Shown here: positions 51,814-61,800 of the stretch, piece after piece
How positions within the stretch are numbered: position 1 is the first letter of the stretch
How the letters are laid out: every line of letters begins with the position of its first letter
Assembly: GCA_965116665.1 (NCBI GenBank)
Contig: OZ220709.1
Span: 2,170,001-2,234,000, forward strand
Direction of reading: 5' to 3'
DNA from: Aldehydirespirator sp965116665
GTDB taxonomy: Bacteria > Actinomycetota > Acidimicrobiia > Acidimicrobiales > Aldehydirespiratoraceae
DNA: 64,000 nucleotides
The notes under the pieces: generated by a model
Told to the model about the DNA's origin: nothing
What the model saw: the letters and a program-made list of their open reading frames with translations, nothing else
Databases searched by the model: none
Made by a program: the position numbers and the translations under genes

Positions 51814-52506
51814 CTAGTGACGCAGGAGGCGGTAGGCGCGGTCGGTGTGGTGGCGCTCGAAGCCGATCCGGCGGTAGACAACGTTGGCCCGATGGTTGTC
51901 GGACTCCACGTAGAGCATGCCCACGGCCAGCCCGCGTGCGGAGAGCCACTCCAGACCGGCCAGGGTCATGGGCCGGCCCAGACCACGGCCCGAGAAGTCG
52001 GGGTCCACGGCGATCACGTAGATCTCGCCCAGCGGCGGGTCTTGGTCGGAGTGAACCTTGGTCCAGCAGAACCCGGCCAGGCGGCCGTCGCGGTGGTGCA
52101 GGCGGAAGCCGTCTGCGTCGAACCACGGCTCGGCCATCCGGTCGCGCACATCGCCGGCGGTCAGGCCGCCCTGCTCGGGGTGCCAGTGGAAGGCCCGGTT
52201 GTTGACCGTCACGAAATCGTCGAGGTCGTCGATGCTGAACGCTCGGGTGGGCAGCCCCGACGGCTCAGCCGGCAGGCGGCAGCGCAGTTGCCAGAGGTCG
52301 CGGTACGGCTCGAAGCCGTGACGCCGGGCCGCCTCGTCGTCGCCCGCCGCGACCTCCCTGATCCAGAGCTGGGCCCCGTCGCGGCCGTGAAGTCCGGCCA
52401 GCGCCTCGTCGAGGATGGGGGCCACATCGCCGCCGGCCCGGCCCTCGTACACCACCACCTGTGCCTCGGCGCCCGCCTCGACCGGGAGATTCACCTCGTA
52501 GCGCAC
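51814..52506 (-). CDS. mshD: GNAT acetyltransferase, mycothiol synthase (MshD)-like
   Basis: A 230-residue protein. The C-terminal GNAT domain (about residues 85-230) has NRAFHWHPEQGGLT, then EIYVIAVDPDFSGRGLGRPM and LYVESDNHRANVVYRRIGFE, closely like MshD, which acetylates Cys-GlcN-Ins to form mycothiol. MshD normally has two GNAT domains in about 300 residues; the N-terminal one here is reduced. GTG 52506 is the likely start, though upstream sequence in frame is open. Mycothiol synthase versus another GNAT is therefore somewhat uncertain. Confidence 0.75.
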   Translation of the reverse strand: MRYEVNLPVEAGAEAQVVVYEGRAGGDVAPILDEALAGLHGRDGAQLWIREVAAGDDEAARRHGFEPYRDLWQLRCRLPAEPSGLPTRAFSIDDLDDFVTVNNRAFHWHPEQGGLTAGDVRDRMAEPWFDADGFRLHHRDGRLAGFCWTKVHSDQDPPLGEIYVIAVDPDFSGRGLGRPMTLAGLEWLSARGLAVGMLYVESDNHRANVVYRRIGFERHHTDRAYRLLRH

Positions 52507-52643
52507 CGGATCGAGAGTACCGCTACTCGTGCGTCGCCAGAATTCCGCGGGGACGCCAGAATCTGCGGCACGCGGTCGCGTACTGCCTCCGGCCTTGCCG
52601 TCCGTACCGCACGCGCCGCCTCGCGAAGTCGCGGACAGACCGC

Positions 52644-52649
52644 TAGCTT
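52644..52649 (+). promoter_or_regulatory. TAGCTT -10-like box before nth
   Basis: TAGCTT ends seven bases before the ATG at 52657, again without a Shine-Dalgarno sequence. Confidence 0.35.
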
Positions 52650-52656
52650 CGCGCCG

Positions 52657-53298
52657 ATGGCCCGCCCGCGAACGCCGAAAGGCCGCGCCCGGCGCACCCA
52701 CGAGCGCCTGGCGGACGAGTATCCCGACGCGGTGTGCGAACTCGACCACGGCAACGCCTTCGAGCTGCTGGTGGCCACCATCCTGTCGGCCCAGGCCACC
52801 GACGTGGGTGTCAACAAGGCCACTCCTGCGCTGTTCGCCCGGTTCGGCGACGCCGAGTCGCTGGCCGAGGTCGAGCCGGAGGTAGTCCAGCCCTACATCA
52901 GCACCATCGGGCTGTTCCGCAACAAGTCCAAGAGCCTGGTGGGCATGGCCCGGATGCTGGTGGACGACTACGGGGGCGAGGTTCCGGGGCCCATGAAGGA
53001 CCTGGTGCGCCTGCCCGGCGTGGGGCGCAAGACCGCCAACGTGATCCGCAGCGTGGCCCTCGGGCTGCCGGGCCTGCCGGTGGACACCCACATGACCCGG
53101 CTGTCGAACCTGCTCGGCCTGACCACCGAGACCGACCCGGTGAAGATCGAGCTGGAGCTGAATCCGATGATCCCCGCCGCCGAGCGGGGCGACTTCAGCC
53201 TGCGTATGATCCTCCACGGCCGCCGGGTCTGCGTCGCTCGCCGGCCCCGCTGCGAGGACTGCGTCCTCAACGACTTCTGCCCGTCCAGTACCGTCTGA
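52657..53298 (+). CDS. nth: endonuclease III
   Basis: A 213-residue HhH-GPD DNA glycosylase/AP lyase that removes oxidised pyrimidines. The helix-hairpin-helix LPGVGRKTANVI contains the catalytic Lys, and VDTHMTRLSNLL the catalytic Asp. Four Cys spaced C-x6-C-x2-C-x5-C near the end (CVARRPRCEDCVLNDFC) bind a 4Fe-4S cluster. FELLVATILSAQATD is also typical. ATG 52657 is set by family length and the TANNNT box. Confidence 0.95.
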   Translation: MARPRTPKGRARRTHERLADEYPDAVCELDHGNAFELLVATILSAQATDVGVNKATPALFARFGDAESLAEVEPEVVQPYISTIGLFRNKSKSLVGMARMLVDDYGGEVPGPMKDLVRLPGVGRKTANVIRSVALGLPGLPVDTHMTRLSNLLGLTTETDPVKIELELNPMIPAAERGDFSLRMILHGRRVCVARRPRCEDCVLNDFCPSSTV

Positions 53299-53346
53299 CC
53301 GGCGCGCCCACAGACTGGGGAGCACAGCCGTCACCGGTAGCGTTGT

Positions 53347-54654
53347 ATGGTGCTCAGCCGCCTCGACCTGCGCGGCGACGGCGGTCCCGTCGCCTCCCGC
53401 CTGCCGCGGCCCGAGGCCGCGTCGGCAGGCCCGCGGGAGGCGGTGCGGGCCATCATTGCCGAGGTCCGCGAGCGGGGCGACGACGCCCTGCGGGAGCTGA
53501 CCGAGCGCTTCGACGGGCCCTCGCCGGCCAGTCTCGCGGTGGCACCCGGCGAGATCGCCGAGGCGGCCGCTCGCACACCCGCGGCGGTGCGGGAGGCTTT
53601 GGCGGCCGCGGCGGCCAACGTGGACGCCTATCACCGCCACCAGTTGCTCGACGACGTGGTCCACAACCGGGGCGGCGTCACTGTCACCGAGCGCCACCTG
53701 CCAGTGCGCCGGGCCGGGTGCTACGTGCCCGGCGGGCGGGCGGCCTACCCGTCGACGCTGATCATGACCACGGTCCCAGCCATGGTGGCCGGCGTGGGCG
53801 AGATCGCGGTGTGCGTGCCGCCCGGACCCGACGGCCGGATCGCTGACGTCACGCTGGCCGCGGCCGCCGCGGTGGGCATCGACGAGGTCCATCCCGTGGG
53901 CGGGGCCCAGGCCATCGCGGCGCTGGCCTACGGCACCGAGTCGATCGCGGCCGTCGACGTGATCGCGGGACCGGGCAACGCCTACGTGGCCCTGGCCCAG
54001 CGCGAGGTGGCGGGGATCGTGGGGGTGCCCGCGGCCTTCGCAGGACCGTCGGAAGTGGTGGTGGTGGCCGACGCCGGCGCGGATCCCACATTTGTGGCGG
54101 CCGATGTGATCCTCCAGGCCGAGCACGGCCCCGACGGGCTCGCGTGGCTGGTCACCTGGGACGAGGCCATCGCCGATGCGGTGGAGGCCGAGGTCGTCCG
54201 GCGGGCGGCCCGAGCCGACCGCCGGGACGAGATCGAGGCGACCCTGCGCAACTCCGGCTACAGCGTGGTGTGCTCGAGCGCCGAGCAGGCCTTGGAGGTG
54301 GTCAACGAGATCGCACCCGAGCACCTCGAGCTGCTGGTGGCCGACCCCGAGGCTCTCGTGCCCCAGGTCCGCAACGCCGGAGCGGTGTTCTGCGGGCCGT
54401 GGGCGCCGGCCTCGCTCGGCGACTACGCCGCGGGACCCAACCACGTGCTGCCCACCGACGGAACGGCCCGGTTCGCCGGCGCGCTGGGAGTGCGCGACTT
54501 CCTGAAGAGCACCCACGTCGTGAACACCGACCGGGCCGGGTTGAAGGGCCTGGCCCCCCATGTCATCGCTCTGGCCGAGGCCGAAGGGCTCACCGCCCAC
54601 GCCGAGTCGGTACGGGTGCGGCTAGAGGCCGAGCGGACAGGCAGCGAATCATGA
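53347..54654 (+). CDS. hisD: histidinol dehydrogenase
   Basis: A 435-residue NAD-dependent enzyme, converting histidinol to histidine. Family blocks: VRRAGCYVPGGRAAYPSTLI, HPVGGAQAIAALAYGTESI, DVIAGPGNAYVALAQREVAG, then AGPSEVVVVAD and the metal-binding PEHLELLV. ATG 53347. First gene of hisDCBHAF, with its stop overlapping hisC (ATGA). Confidence 0.95.
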   Translation: MVLSRLDLRGDGGPVASRLPRPEAASAGPREAVRAIIAEVRERGDDALRELTERFDGPSPASLAVAPGEIAEAAARTPAAVREALAAAAANVDAYHRHQLLDDVVHNRGGVTVTERHLPVRRAGCYVPGGRAAYPSTLIMTTVPAMVAGVGEIAVCVPPGPDGRIADVTLAAAAAVGIDEVHPVGGAQAIAALAYGTESIAAVDVIAGPGNAYVALAQREVAGIVGVPAAFAGPSEVVVVADAGADPTFVAADVILQAEHGPDGLAWLVTWDEAIADAVEAEVVRRAARADRRDEIEATLRNSGYSVVCSSAEQALEVVNEIAPEHLELLVADPEALVPQVRNAGAVFCGPWAPASLGDYAAGPNHVLPTDGTARFAGALGVRDFLKSTHVVNTDRAGLKGLAPHVIALAEAEGLTAHAESVRVRLEAERTGSES

Positions 54655-55718
54655 GGGTGCAGCCTCGCGACGACATCGCCCTGATGACCGGCTACCACTC
54701 GCCGCAGCTCGATGTGGCCGTGCGGCTCAACACCAACGAGAGCCCGCTGCCGCCCCCGCCCGCTTTCGGTGACGCGGTGGCGGCCGCGAGCCGGTCGGTG
54801 GCCTGGCACCGGTACCCGGACCGCCGGGCCGCAGAGCTGAGGTCCCGGATCGCAGCCCGCCACGGGGTGGATCCCGGCAGGGTGTTCGCGGCCAACGGCT
54901 CCAACGAGGTGCTCCAGTGCCTGCTGCTCGCCTACGGCGGGGCGGGACGCCGCGCCGTGGTCTTCGAGCCCACCTATGCGCTGCACTCGCACCTGGCCCG
55001 GGTGACCGGCACCACCGTCGCCAGCGGCGAACGCGACGGCGACTTCAACCTCGACCCCCATGCCGCCATGGCACTGATCGCGTCGGCTGAGCCCTCGGTC
55101 ACCTTCCTGTGCTCGCCCAACAACCCCTCCGGAACGGTCGAGCCCCGGCCGGTGGTGTCGGCCTTGCTGGACGCGGTCGGCTCGACCGGCGGGCTGCTCT
55201 GCGTCGATGAGGCCTATGCCGAGTTCGCTCCCCACAGCGCGCTGGAGTTGGTCGACGACGAGACGCCGCTGGCGGTCACCCGCACCTATTCCAAGACCTG
55301 GGCCATGGCCGGGGCCCGCCTCGGATATCTGGTCGGCCCGCGATGGCTGGTGGCCGAACTCGAAAAGGTGGCCCTGCCGTACCACCTCGACGCGCTCAAG
55401 CAGGCCGTCGGCATCGCCGCCCTCGACTTCGTGGACGACATGCAGGCCCGGGTGAGCGCCATCGTGGCCGAGCGCACCCGCCTGACGGACCGGCTGGGCG
55501 GGCTGCCGGTGGACGTGTGGCCCTCGGGTGCCAACTTCGTGCTGTTCCGGCCCCGCGACCGCAACGGCGCCGACGTGTGGCAGCAGCTCGTGGACCGGTC
55601 GGTGCTGGTGCGCAACTGCGCCTCGTGGCCCCGCCTGGCCGGCTGCCTGAGAGTGACGATCGGCACTCCGGAAGAGGACGACAAGTTCCTGGACGCCCTG
55701 ACAGAGATCCTGGCGTGA
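54651..55718 (+). CDS. hisC: histidinol-phosphate aminotransferase
   Basis: A 355-residue PLP aminotransferase (fold type I). RLNTNESPLPPPP opens the domain, FLCSPNNPSGTV and CVDEAYAEFAP follow, and the PLP Lys is in TRTYSKTWAMAGARLGYLVG (about residue 213). It converts imidazole acetol phosphate to histidinol phosphate. ATG start overlaps hisD. Confidence 0.94.
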   Translation: MRVQPRDDIALMTGYHSPQLDVAVRLNTNESPLPPPPAFGDAVAAASRSVAWHRYPDRRAAELRSRIAARHGVDPGRVFAANGSNEVLQCLLLAYGGAGRRAVVFEPTYALHSHLARVTGTTVASGERDGDFNLDPHAAMALIASAEPSVTFLCSPNNPSGTVEPRPVVSALLDAVGSTGGLLCVDEAYAEFAPHSALELVDDETPLAVTRTYSKTWAMAGARLGYLVGPRWLVAELEKVALPYHLDALKQAVGIAALDFVDDMQARVSAIVAERTRLTDRLGGLPVDVWPSGANFVLFRPRDRNGADVWQQLVDRSVLVRNCASWPRLAGCLRVTIGTPEEDDKFLDALTEILA

Positions 55719-55812
55719 GGGCGATACTGGCGTGAGCGGCGCGGGACCGGCCCGCCGCGTGCAGCGCGTCGAGCGCGTCCGCAACCTGCGTACCCTCAAG
55801 GGCATGAAAGGC

Positions 55813-56403
55813 ATGAGCCGCACGTCCACCCGCTCCCGCTCCACCAAGGAGACCCGCATCGAGATCAGCCTCGACCTCGACGCCGACGGCGCGTCCCAGG
55901 TCTCCACCGGCCTGCCCTTCTTCGACCACATGCTCGACCAGCTCGCTCGCCACGGTGGCCTCGGGCTGTCGGTGCAGGCCGAGGGCGACCTTGAGGTGGA
56001 CGCTCACCACACCGTCGAGGACACCGGCATCGTGCTGGGCGAAGCCTTCCGCGAGGCGCTGGGCGACAAGGCCGGGGTACGCCGTTTCGCCAGCATCACC
56101 GTGCCACTGGACGAGGCCGCGGTGGAGGTCGTGCTCGATCTGTCCGGTCGGCCCTTCCTGCACTACGACGTGGACTTCCCCGGTGAGAAGATCCTCGGGG
56201 ATCCGCCCTTCGACCCGCAGCTGGCCGAGGAGTTCTGGCGGGCCTTCGCCACCGCGGCTGCCATCACGCTGCACATCGTGATGCGCCGGGGCCGCAACAC
56301 CCACCACATCGTGGAAGCCTCGTTCAAGGGCGTGGCCCGAGCCCTCCGGGACGCGGTCCGCGTGGAGGGCTCGGCCCTGCCCTCCACCAAGGGCGCTCTG
56401 TGA
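55813..56403 (+). CDS. hisB: imidazoleglycerol-phosphate dehydratase
   Basis: About 196 residues from ATG 55813, the family's usual length. Metal-binding motifs: GLPFFDHMLDQLARHG, DAHHTVEDTGIVLG and, later, GRNTHHIVEASFK. In-frame GTG 55732 and ATG 55804 would add up to 27 residues of poorly conserved basic sequence; the translation start is not settled. Monofunctional (no phosphatase domain). Its stop overlaps hisH. Confidence 0.94.
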   Translation: MSRTSTRSRSTKETRIEISLDLDADGASQVSTGLPFFDHMLDQLARHGGLGLSVQAEGDLEVDAHHTVEDTGIVLGEAFREALGDKAGVRRFASITVPLDEAAVEVVLDLSGRPFLHYDVDFPGEKILGDPPFDPQLAEEFWRAFATAAAITLHIVMRRGRNTHHIVEASFKGVARALRDAVRVEGSALPSTKGAL

Positions 56404-57041
56404 CGGCCCAGAGGCCGCTCATCGCCATCCTCGACTACGGCATCGGCAACCTGCACTCGGCCCAGAAGGGATTCGAGCACGCGGGGGCCGACGCCCGCCT
56501 GACCGCGGACCGGGGCCTGATCGACGACGCCGACGGGGTGGTGCTGCCGGGGGTGGGCGCCTTCGCGCCCTGCATGGCCGCTCTGGGCCGCACCGGCCTG
56601 GACGACACGGCTCGCGACGCGGCCGGCTCCGGTCGGCCCTTCATGGGGATCTGCGTGGGAATGCAAGTGCTCTTCGCCCGCTCCGACGAGGCTCCCGGCA
56701 CCGCGGGCCTGGGGATCTTCGACCGGGACGTGCGATGGATCCCGGGCCCGGTGAAGCGACCCCAGATGCAGTGGAACGTGCTGGACCGTCGCCTCGACCA
56801 TCCCATGCTGGCCGGGCTGGACGATCCGGTCTGGGCGTACTTCGTGCACTCGCTGGCCCCGGAGATGGGCGACGGCACCGATGTGGTGGCCACCTGCGAC
56901 TACGGCGGGCCGGTGGTGGCTGCGGTGGCCCGCGACAACGTGTGGGCCGCCCAGTTCCACCCCGAGAAGTCCTCGAGAGTGGGCCTGAGCATCCTGGCCA
57001 ACTTCGTGGCTGCGGCCGCGAACGGCGACAGGGCGGGCTGA
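56400..57041 (+). CDS. hisH: imidazole glycerol phosphate synthase, glutaminase subunit
   Basis: A 213-residue class I glutamine amidotransferase. DYGIGNLHSAQKGFEHAG opens it, the nucleophile Cys is in FMGICVGMQVLFARS (about C84), and the His/Glu pair is in WAAQFHPEKSSRVG (about 182-195). It supplies ammonia to HisF, encoded two genes downstream. Confidence 0.95.
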   Translation: MTAQRPLIAILDYGIGNLHSAQKGFEHAGADARLTADRGLIDDADGVVLPGVGAFAPCMAALGRTGLDDTARDAAGSGRPFMGICVGMQVLFARSDEAPGTAGLGIFDRDVRWIPGPVKRPQMQWNVLDRRLDHPMLAGLDDPVWAYFVHSLAPEMGDGTDVVATCDYGGPVVAAVARDNVWAAQFHPEKSSRVGLSILANFVAAAANGDRAG

Positions 57042-57046
57042 GGGCC

Positions 57047-57790
57047 GTGGACCTGTACTGCGCGGTCGATGTCCGCGGCGGCCGCTGCGTGCGCCTCCGC
57101 CAGGGCGACTACGGCGCCGAGACCGTCTACGACGACGACCCGGTGGCCCGGGCGGTGAAGATGGCCGATCAGGGCGCCCGGTGGATCCACGTCGTCGACC
57201 TCGACGGGGCCCGCTCGGGCCACCCCGACAACGCAGACGCGGTGGCCGCCATCGCGGCTGCGGTCGATGTGCCGGTGCAGGCCGGGGGAGGGGTCCGCAG
57301 CGCTGAGACCGCCGAGGCGTGGTTCGCGGCCGGCGTGGAACGGGTGGTGCTGGGCACCGCCGCGCTGCGCGACCCGGAACTGGTGACGGACCTGGCCGGC
57401 TTGCACCGCGTGGCGGTCGGGCTCGACGCCCGGTCCGGCGAAGTCGCCACCGACGGCTGGTTGCAGGGCTCGGGACGGTCGGTGCTGGATGTGGCCCGCA
57501 GTTTCGCCGGCACGGGCGTGGACGCCTTCGTGGTCACCGACATCAGCCGGGACGGCACGCTCACCGGACCCGACCTGCAGGGCCTGGCCGGGATGCTCGA
57601 CGCCACCGGCGTCGATGTCGTCGCATCGGGCGGGGTGGGCCGCATCGAGGACCTGCAGGCGCTGGCCGGCATCGAGGGCCGCGGCGGGCGCCGCCTCAGC
57701 GGAGCGATCGTGGGCACCGCCCTCTATGAGCGCCGTTTCACGGTGGCCGAGGCGGTCGGCGCGCTGGCCGGGGACGGTTGGGGCGACTGA
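57047..57790 (+). CDS. hisA: ProFAR isomerase (HisA / PriA type)
   Basis: A 247-residue TIM barrel. Asp in LYCAVDVRGGRCVRLRQGDY (D8) and in FVVTDISRDGTLTGPDLQG (about D169) are the acid/base pair. Actinobacterial homologues are often PriA, acting in both histidine and tryptophan synthesis; which applies here is unknown because no trp genes are in view. GTG start five bases after hisH. Confidence 0.92.
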   Translation: MDLYCAVDVRGGRCVRLRQGDYGAETVYDDDPVARAVKMADQGARWIHVVDLDGARSGHPDNADAVAAIAAAVDVPVQAGGGVRSAETAEAWFAAGVERVVLGTAALRDPELVTDLAGLHRVAVGLDARSGEVATDGWLQGSGRSVLDVARSFAGTGVDAFVVTDISRDGTLTGPDLQGLAGMLDATGVDVVASGGVGRIEDLQALAGIEGRGGRRLSGAIVGTALYERRFTVAEAVGALAGDGWGD

Positions 57791-57791
57791 G

Positions 57792-58559
57792 ATGCGGGTT
57801 GCCCGGGTCATACCGTGCCTCGATGTGGACGCCGGGCGGGTCGTCAAAGGCGTCAACTTCGTGGACATCCGCGACGCCGGCGACCCGGTGGAACTGGCTG
57901 CTCGCTACGACGCCGAGGGGGCCGACGAGCTGGTCTTCCTCGACATCACCGCTTCGTCGGACCGCCGCGACACCACGGTGGCCATGGCCCGGGCAGTGGC
58001 CGACGAGGTCTTCATCCCGTTCACCATCGGTGGCGGCATCCGCACTCTCGACGACGCCCGCCGGCTGCTGCGGGCCGGCGCGGACAAGGTGAGCGTGAAC
58101 ACCGCGGCAGTGCGCCGCCCCGAGCTGGTGCGCGAGATCAGCCTGGAGTTCGGCGCGCAGTGCTGCGTGGTCGCCATCGACGCCCGCAGCTCGACCACGT
58201 CGCCGAGCGGCTACGAGGTGTTCACTCACGGTGGCCGTACCCGCACCGGTATCGACTGCCTGGAGTGGGTCGCGGAAGCCGAGCGCCTCGGCGCGGGCGA
58301 GATTCTGCTCACTTCGATGGACCGTGACGGCACCAGGATGGGTTTCGAACTGAACTTGACATCGAAGGTCTCCGAGGCAGTGGGTGTCCCGGTCATCGCC
58401 AGCGGCGGAGTGGGGACCCTCGACCATCTGGTGGAGGGAATCACCGAGGGCAGGGCCGACGCAGTGCTGGCCGCCAGCATCTTCCACTACGGCGAGCACA
58501 CCGTCGCCGAGGCCAAGGCCCGCATGGTCGCCGCCGGCATAGCCGTCCGCCCCGCCTGA
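57792..58559 (+). CDS. hisF: imidazole glycerol phosphate synthase, cyclase subunit
   Basis: A 255-residue TIM barrel that makes IGP and AICAR from PRFAR and ammonia. VIPCLDVDAGRVVKGVNFVD carries catalytic Asp (D11 region), FTIGGGIRTLDDARRLL and LTSMDRDGTRMGFELNL (second catalytic Asp, about D130-D177 region) follow, and VIASGGVGTLDH ends the phosphate site. ATG one base after the hisA stop codon. Last gene of the operon. Confidence 0.95.
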   Translation: MRVARVIPCLDVDAGRVVKGVNFVDIRDAGDPVELAARYDAEGADELVFLDITASSDRRDTTVAMARAVADEVFIPFTIGGGIRTLDDARRLLRAGADKVSVNTAAVRRPELVREISLEFGAQCCVVAIDARSSTTSPSGYEVFTHGGRTRTGIDCLEWVAEAERLGAGEILLTSMDRDGTRMGFELNLTSKVSEAVGVPVIASGGVGTLDHLVEGITEGRADAVLAASIFHYGEHTVAEAKARMVAAGIAVRPA

Positions 58560-58614
58560 GATTCTCTCCATCAAGTCACTGACAAGTCACTGAGCGGCGC
58601 GGCGCGACCCGACA

Positions 58615-58702
58615 GGCCGGGGGGTGGCGACGAGTCAGATGACCGACGAATAGGGCGAAGCCCGTGTCGGTCATCTCGGCTCGGCGACAGGACCCGCCGG
58701 CC
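58615..58702 (+). ncRNA. candidate structured RNA element, copy 2 (upstream of the IOR gene)
   Basis: Also exactly 88 nt. The closing stem pairs 58615-58625 with 58692-58702 in the same GGCCGG-G-GGGT / ACCC-G-CCGGCC form as copy 1. The inner stem is AGATGACCGAC (58637-58647) with GTCGGTCATCT (58666-58676), a different sequence from copy 1, and the apical hairpin is GGGC-GAA-GCCC (58653-58663). It lies 103 bases before the next gene. The rest of 58560-58805 shows no gene. Confidence 0.65.
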
Positions 58703-58805
58703 GGAACAGACCGGTAGTGCCAAATCGGCTCTTCCGCAGATGCGATTAGCGCACTAGGGTCGCGGCTGCGCCATCGCCCCGACCGCTGACGCCCGGAGGT
58801 CGCCC

Positions 58806-61800
58806 TTGACAGTCGCCGACACGTATCGCCTCTCCTCCCGCTACACCGAAGACTCCGGCACAGTCTTCATGACCGGCCTGCAGGCGCTGGCCCGGCTTCC
58901 GGTCGAGCAGTTGCGGGCCGACCGGCTTGCCGGGCTGCAGACCGCCGCCTTCATCAGCGGATACCCGGGCTCGCCGGTGGGCGGCTACGACAGCGACCTC
59001 GCCAGGGCTATAGCCGAGGCACCCGACCTGCCCGTCGTGCTGAAGCCCGCCATCAATGAGGAGCAGGCGGTCACCGCGGTGATGGGATCGCAGCTCACGT
59101 CCTTGCGCCCCGACGCCCGCTACGACGGCGTCCTCGGCATCTTCTACGCCAAGGGACCCGGGGTGGACCGGGCCGGCGACGCCCTCCGCCACGCGGTGTT
59201 CGCCGGATCCGACCCCCAGGGCGGGGCGGTGGTGATTGCGGGCGACGATCCCGCTGCCAAGAGCTCCACCATCCCGTCGTCGTCGGCTGGGACGCTCGCC
59301 GACAAGCAGATACCGGTGCTGTACCCGGGATCGCCGCGGGAGGCGCTGGACCTCGGCCGTCACGCCGTCTACCTGTCGAGGGCCACCGGCTTGTGGACCA
59401 GCATGAAGATCGTGGCCGACGTGGCCGACGGATCCGGCACCGTCCATCTCGACCCCCGGCGGGTCGAGCCGATCATCCCGACCCTCGACGGCGAGCCCTA
59501 CGCCCACACGCCCGACGGCAGGCTGCTCACCCCCGAGACGGTCGACACCGAGCGGGAGATCTACGAGGTTCGGCATCCGCTGGCCATCGAGTACGCGTCG
59601 CTCAACCACCTCAACCATGCCACTGTCAATCCCGCCGACGCGTGGATCGGGATCGTGGCCTCGGGCATCACCTACCGGGAGCTGCGGGAGGCTCTGCGCC
59701 GTCTCGGACTGGCCGACGACGCCGGCATCGCGGCCGCGGGTATCCGGCTGATGTGCATGCACATGCCGATCCCGTTCAGTCCCGAGCGGGCCCGCAACTT
59801 CGCCCGCGGCCTCGAAGAGGTCTTCGTGGTGGAGGAGAAGCAGCCCAATATCGAGTCTCTCATCAAGGACGCCCTCTACAACGAGACCCGTCGACCCCGC
59901 GTGATCGGCAAGTACGACGAGCACGACGCGATGCTCTTGCCGGGACACGGGGGGCTCACCGCAGACGACCTGCTGGCGCCGATTCGCCGCCGCCTGTCCG
60001 AGCGCATCGGCAACCGTCTACTCCCCGAACGGCCCGCCCGGGAATTGATCGCCCTCAACTCCGATGTGGCCCGGACCCCCTACTTCTGCTCGGGATGTCC
60101 CCACAACCGCTCGACCCGCGTGCCCGAAGGCGCCGCGGTAGGAGCCGGGATCGGCTGCCACACCATGACGCTGCTGATGGACCGCGACGACTTCGGAGAC
60201 ATCGTCGGGCTCACCTGCATGGGACAGGAGGGCACCCAGTGGATAGGCATGGCGCCGTTCGTCGAGACGCCCCGCATCTTCCAGAACATCGGCGACGGCA
60301 CGTTCTTCCACAGCGGCCAGCTCGCCATCCAGGGTGCGATCGCCGCCGGTGTCGATCTGACCTACAAGCTGCTATGGAACCGGACGGTCGCCATGACCGG
60401 CGGCCAGGACCCCCAGGGGATGATCGGCGTGGAGGCGGTCGCCCGAGCGCTGCTGGCCCAGGGAGTGGCCCGGGTGCTGATCACCACCGACGATGTTGCC
60501 CGCTACCGTGGTGCGGACCTTCCCGACGATGTCGAGGTCTGGGCTCGGGACAGGCTGATCGAGGCTCAGGAACTCCTCGCTGGAGTCAAGGGCGTCACCG
60601 TTCTCATCCACGACCAGCAGTGCGCCGCCGAGGCCCGCAGGGGCCGCAAGCGCGGCACGATCGCCACGCCCCGACAGCGGGTGTTCATCAATGAGCGGAT
60701 CTGCGAGGGCTGCGGCGACTGCGCCTCCGTCAGCAACTGCCTGTCGGTGCAGCCCACCGAGACGCCCTTCGGCCGCAAGACCCTCATCGACCAGACGACC
60801 TGCAACCTGGACTACTCGTGCCTCGAGGGTGACTGCCCCTCGTTCATGACCGTGACCCGGCCGGGTCGGCTGCGGTCATGGCTGCACCGGATCGCCGGCC
60901 GCGACCGCGCCGCGGTGCAGTCCGGGTCCGCCGCGCCGGCCGCGCCCACCGATCTGCAGGACCCGGTGCCCGCAGTGCCCGCCGAGGACCTGTCGGTGCG
61001 CATCGTCGGCATCGGCGGTACCGGCGTCGTGACGGTCAGCCAGGTGATCGGCACGGCGGCGATGTTCGACGGCTACGAGGCGCGCGGCCTGGACCAGATC
61101 GGCCTCTCGCAGAAGGCGGGGCCGGTGGTGAGCGACCTGCGCCTGTATCGGGACGGCGAGGCCGCCAGCAACCGGCTGGGCGAGGGCCAGGCCGACGTGC
61201 TGCTGGCCTTCGACCAGCTCGGTGCGGCATCGCCCTCGGGGCTGAGCAGGGCCGACTCCCAGCGCACCGTGGTGGTGGGTTCCACCTCTCAGACCCCTAC
61301 GGGAGCGATGGTGGCCCACCCCGAGCGAACGATGCCGTCCCCCGAGGAGCTCGACGCGGCGATCGCGTCGGCGACCCGGGCCGATTGCCGCCACTGGGCC
61401 GACGCGCAGGCAATCACCGAGGCCCTGTTCGGGAACTCGGTTACGGCCAACGTCTTCGTGGTGGGCATGGCGGTACAGGCCGGAGCGCTCCCGCTGTCGC
61501 CGCTGTCGGTCGAGCAGGCCATCGAGCTCAACGGTGTGGCCGTGCGCAGGAACGTTGAGGCCTTCAGGTGGGGCAGGACGATGGTGGACCGCCCGTCGGC
61601 GGTCACCGCCGCGGTCGCCACCCGCCATGAGGGCGCCAGGCGGGTGCCCGAACCCGACGCCGCTTCAACTGAGCGGATCCGGGCTGTGGCCCGTGCCGTC
61701 GAGGCTGCAGCCTCGACCGCAGCCGGCCCTGCCGGCGGCGACGGATACGACGGCCCCCTCGACCTGGAGCAGACCTTCACCGAACTCTGCGCCTTCCAGT

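Noticed and set aside
51814..54600. A 2.8-kb open frame on the minus strand across nth and hisD
   Set aside because: Only its last part (51814-52506) resembles a protein family; the rest is the antisense of nth and hisD, whose motifs are unmistakable. Long antisense frames are expected at this GC content.
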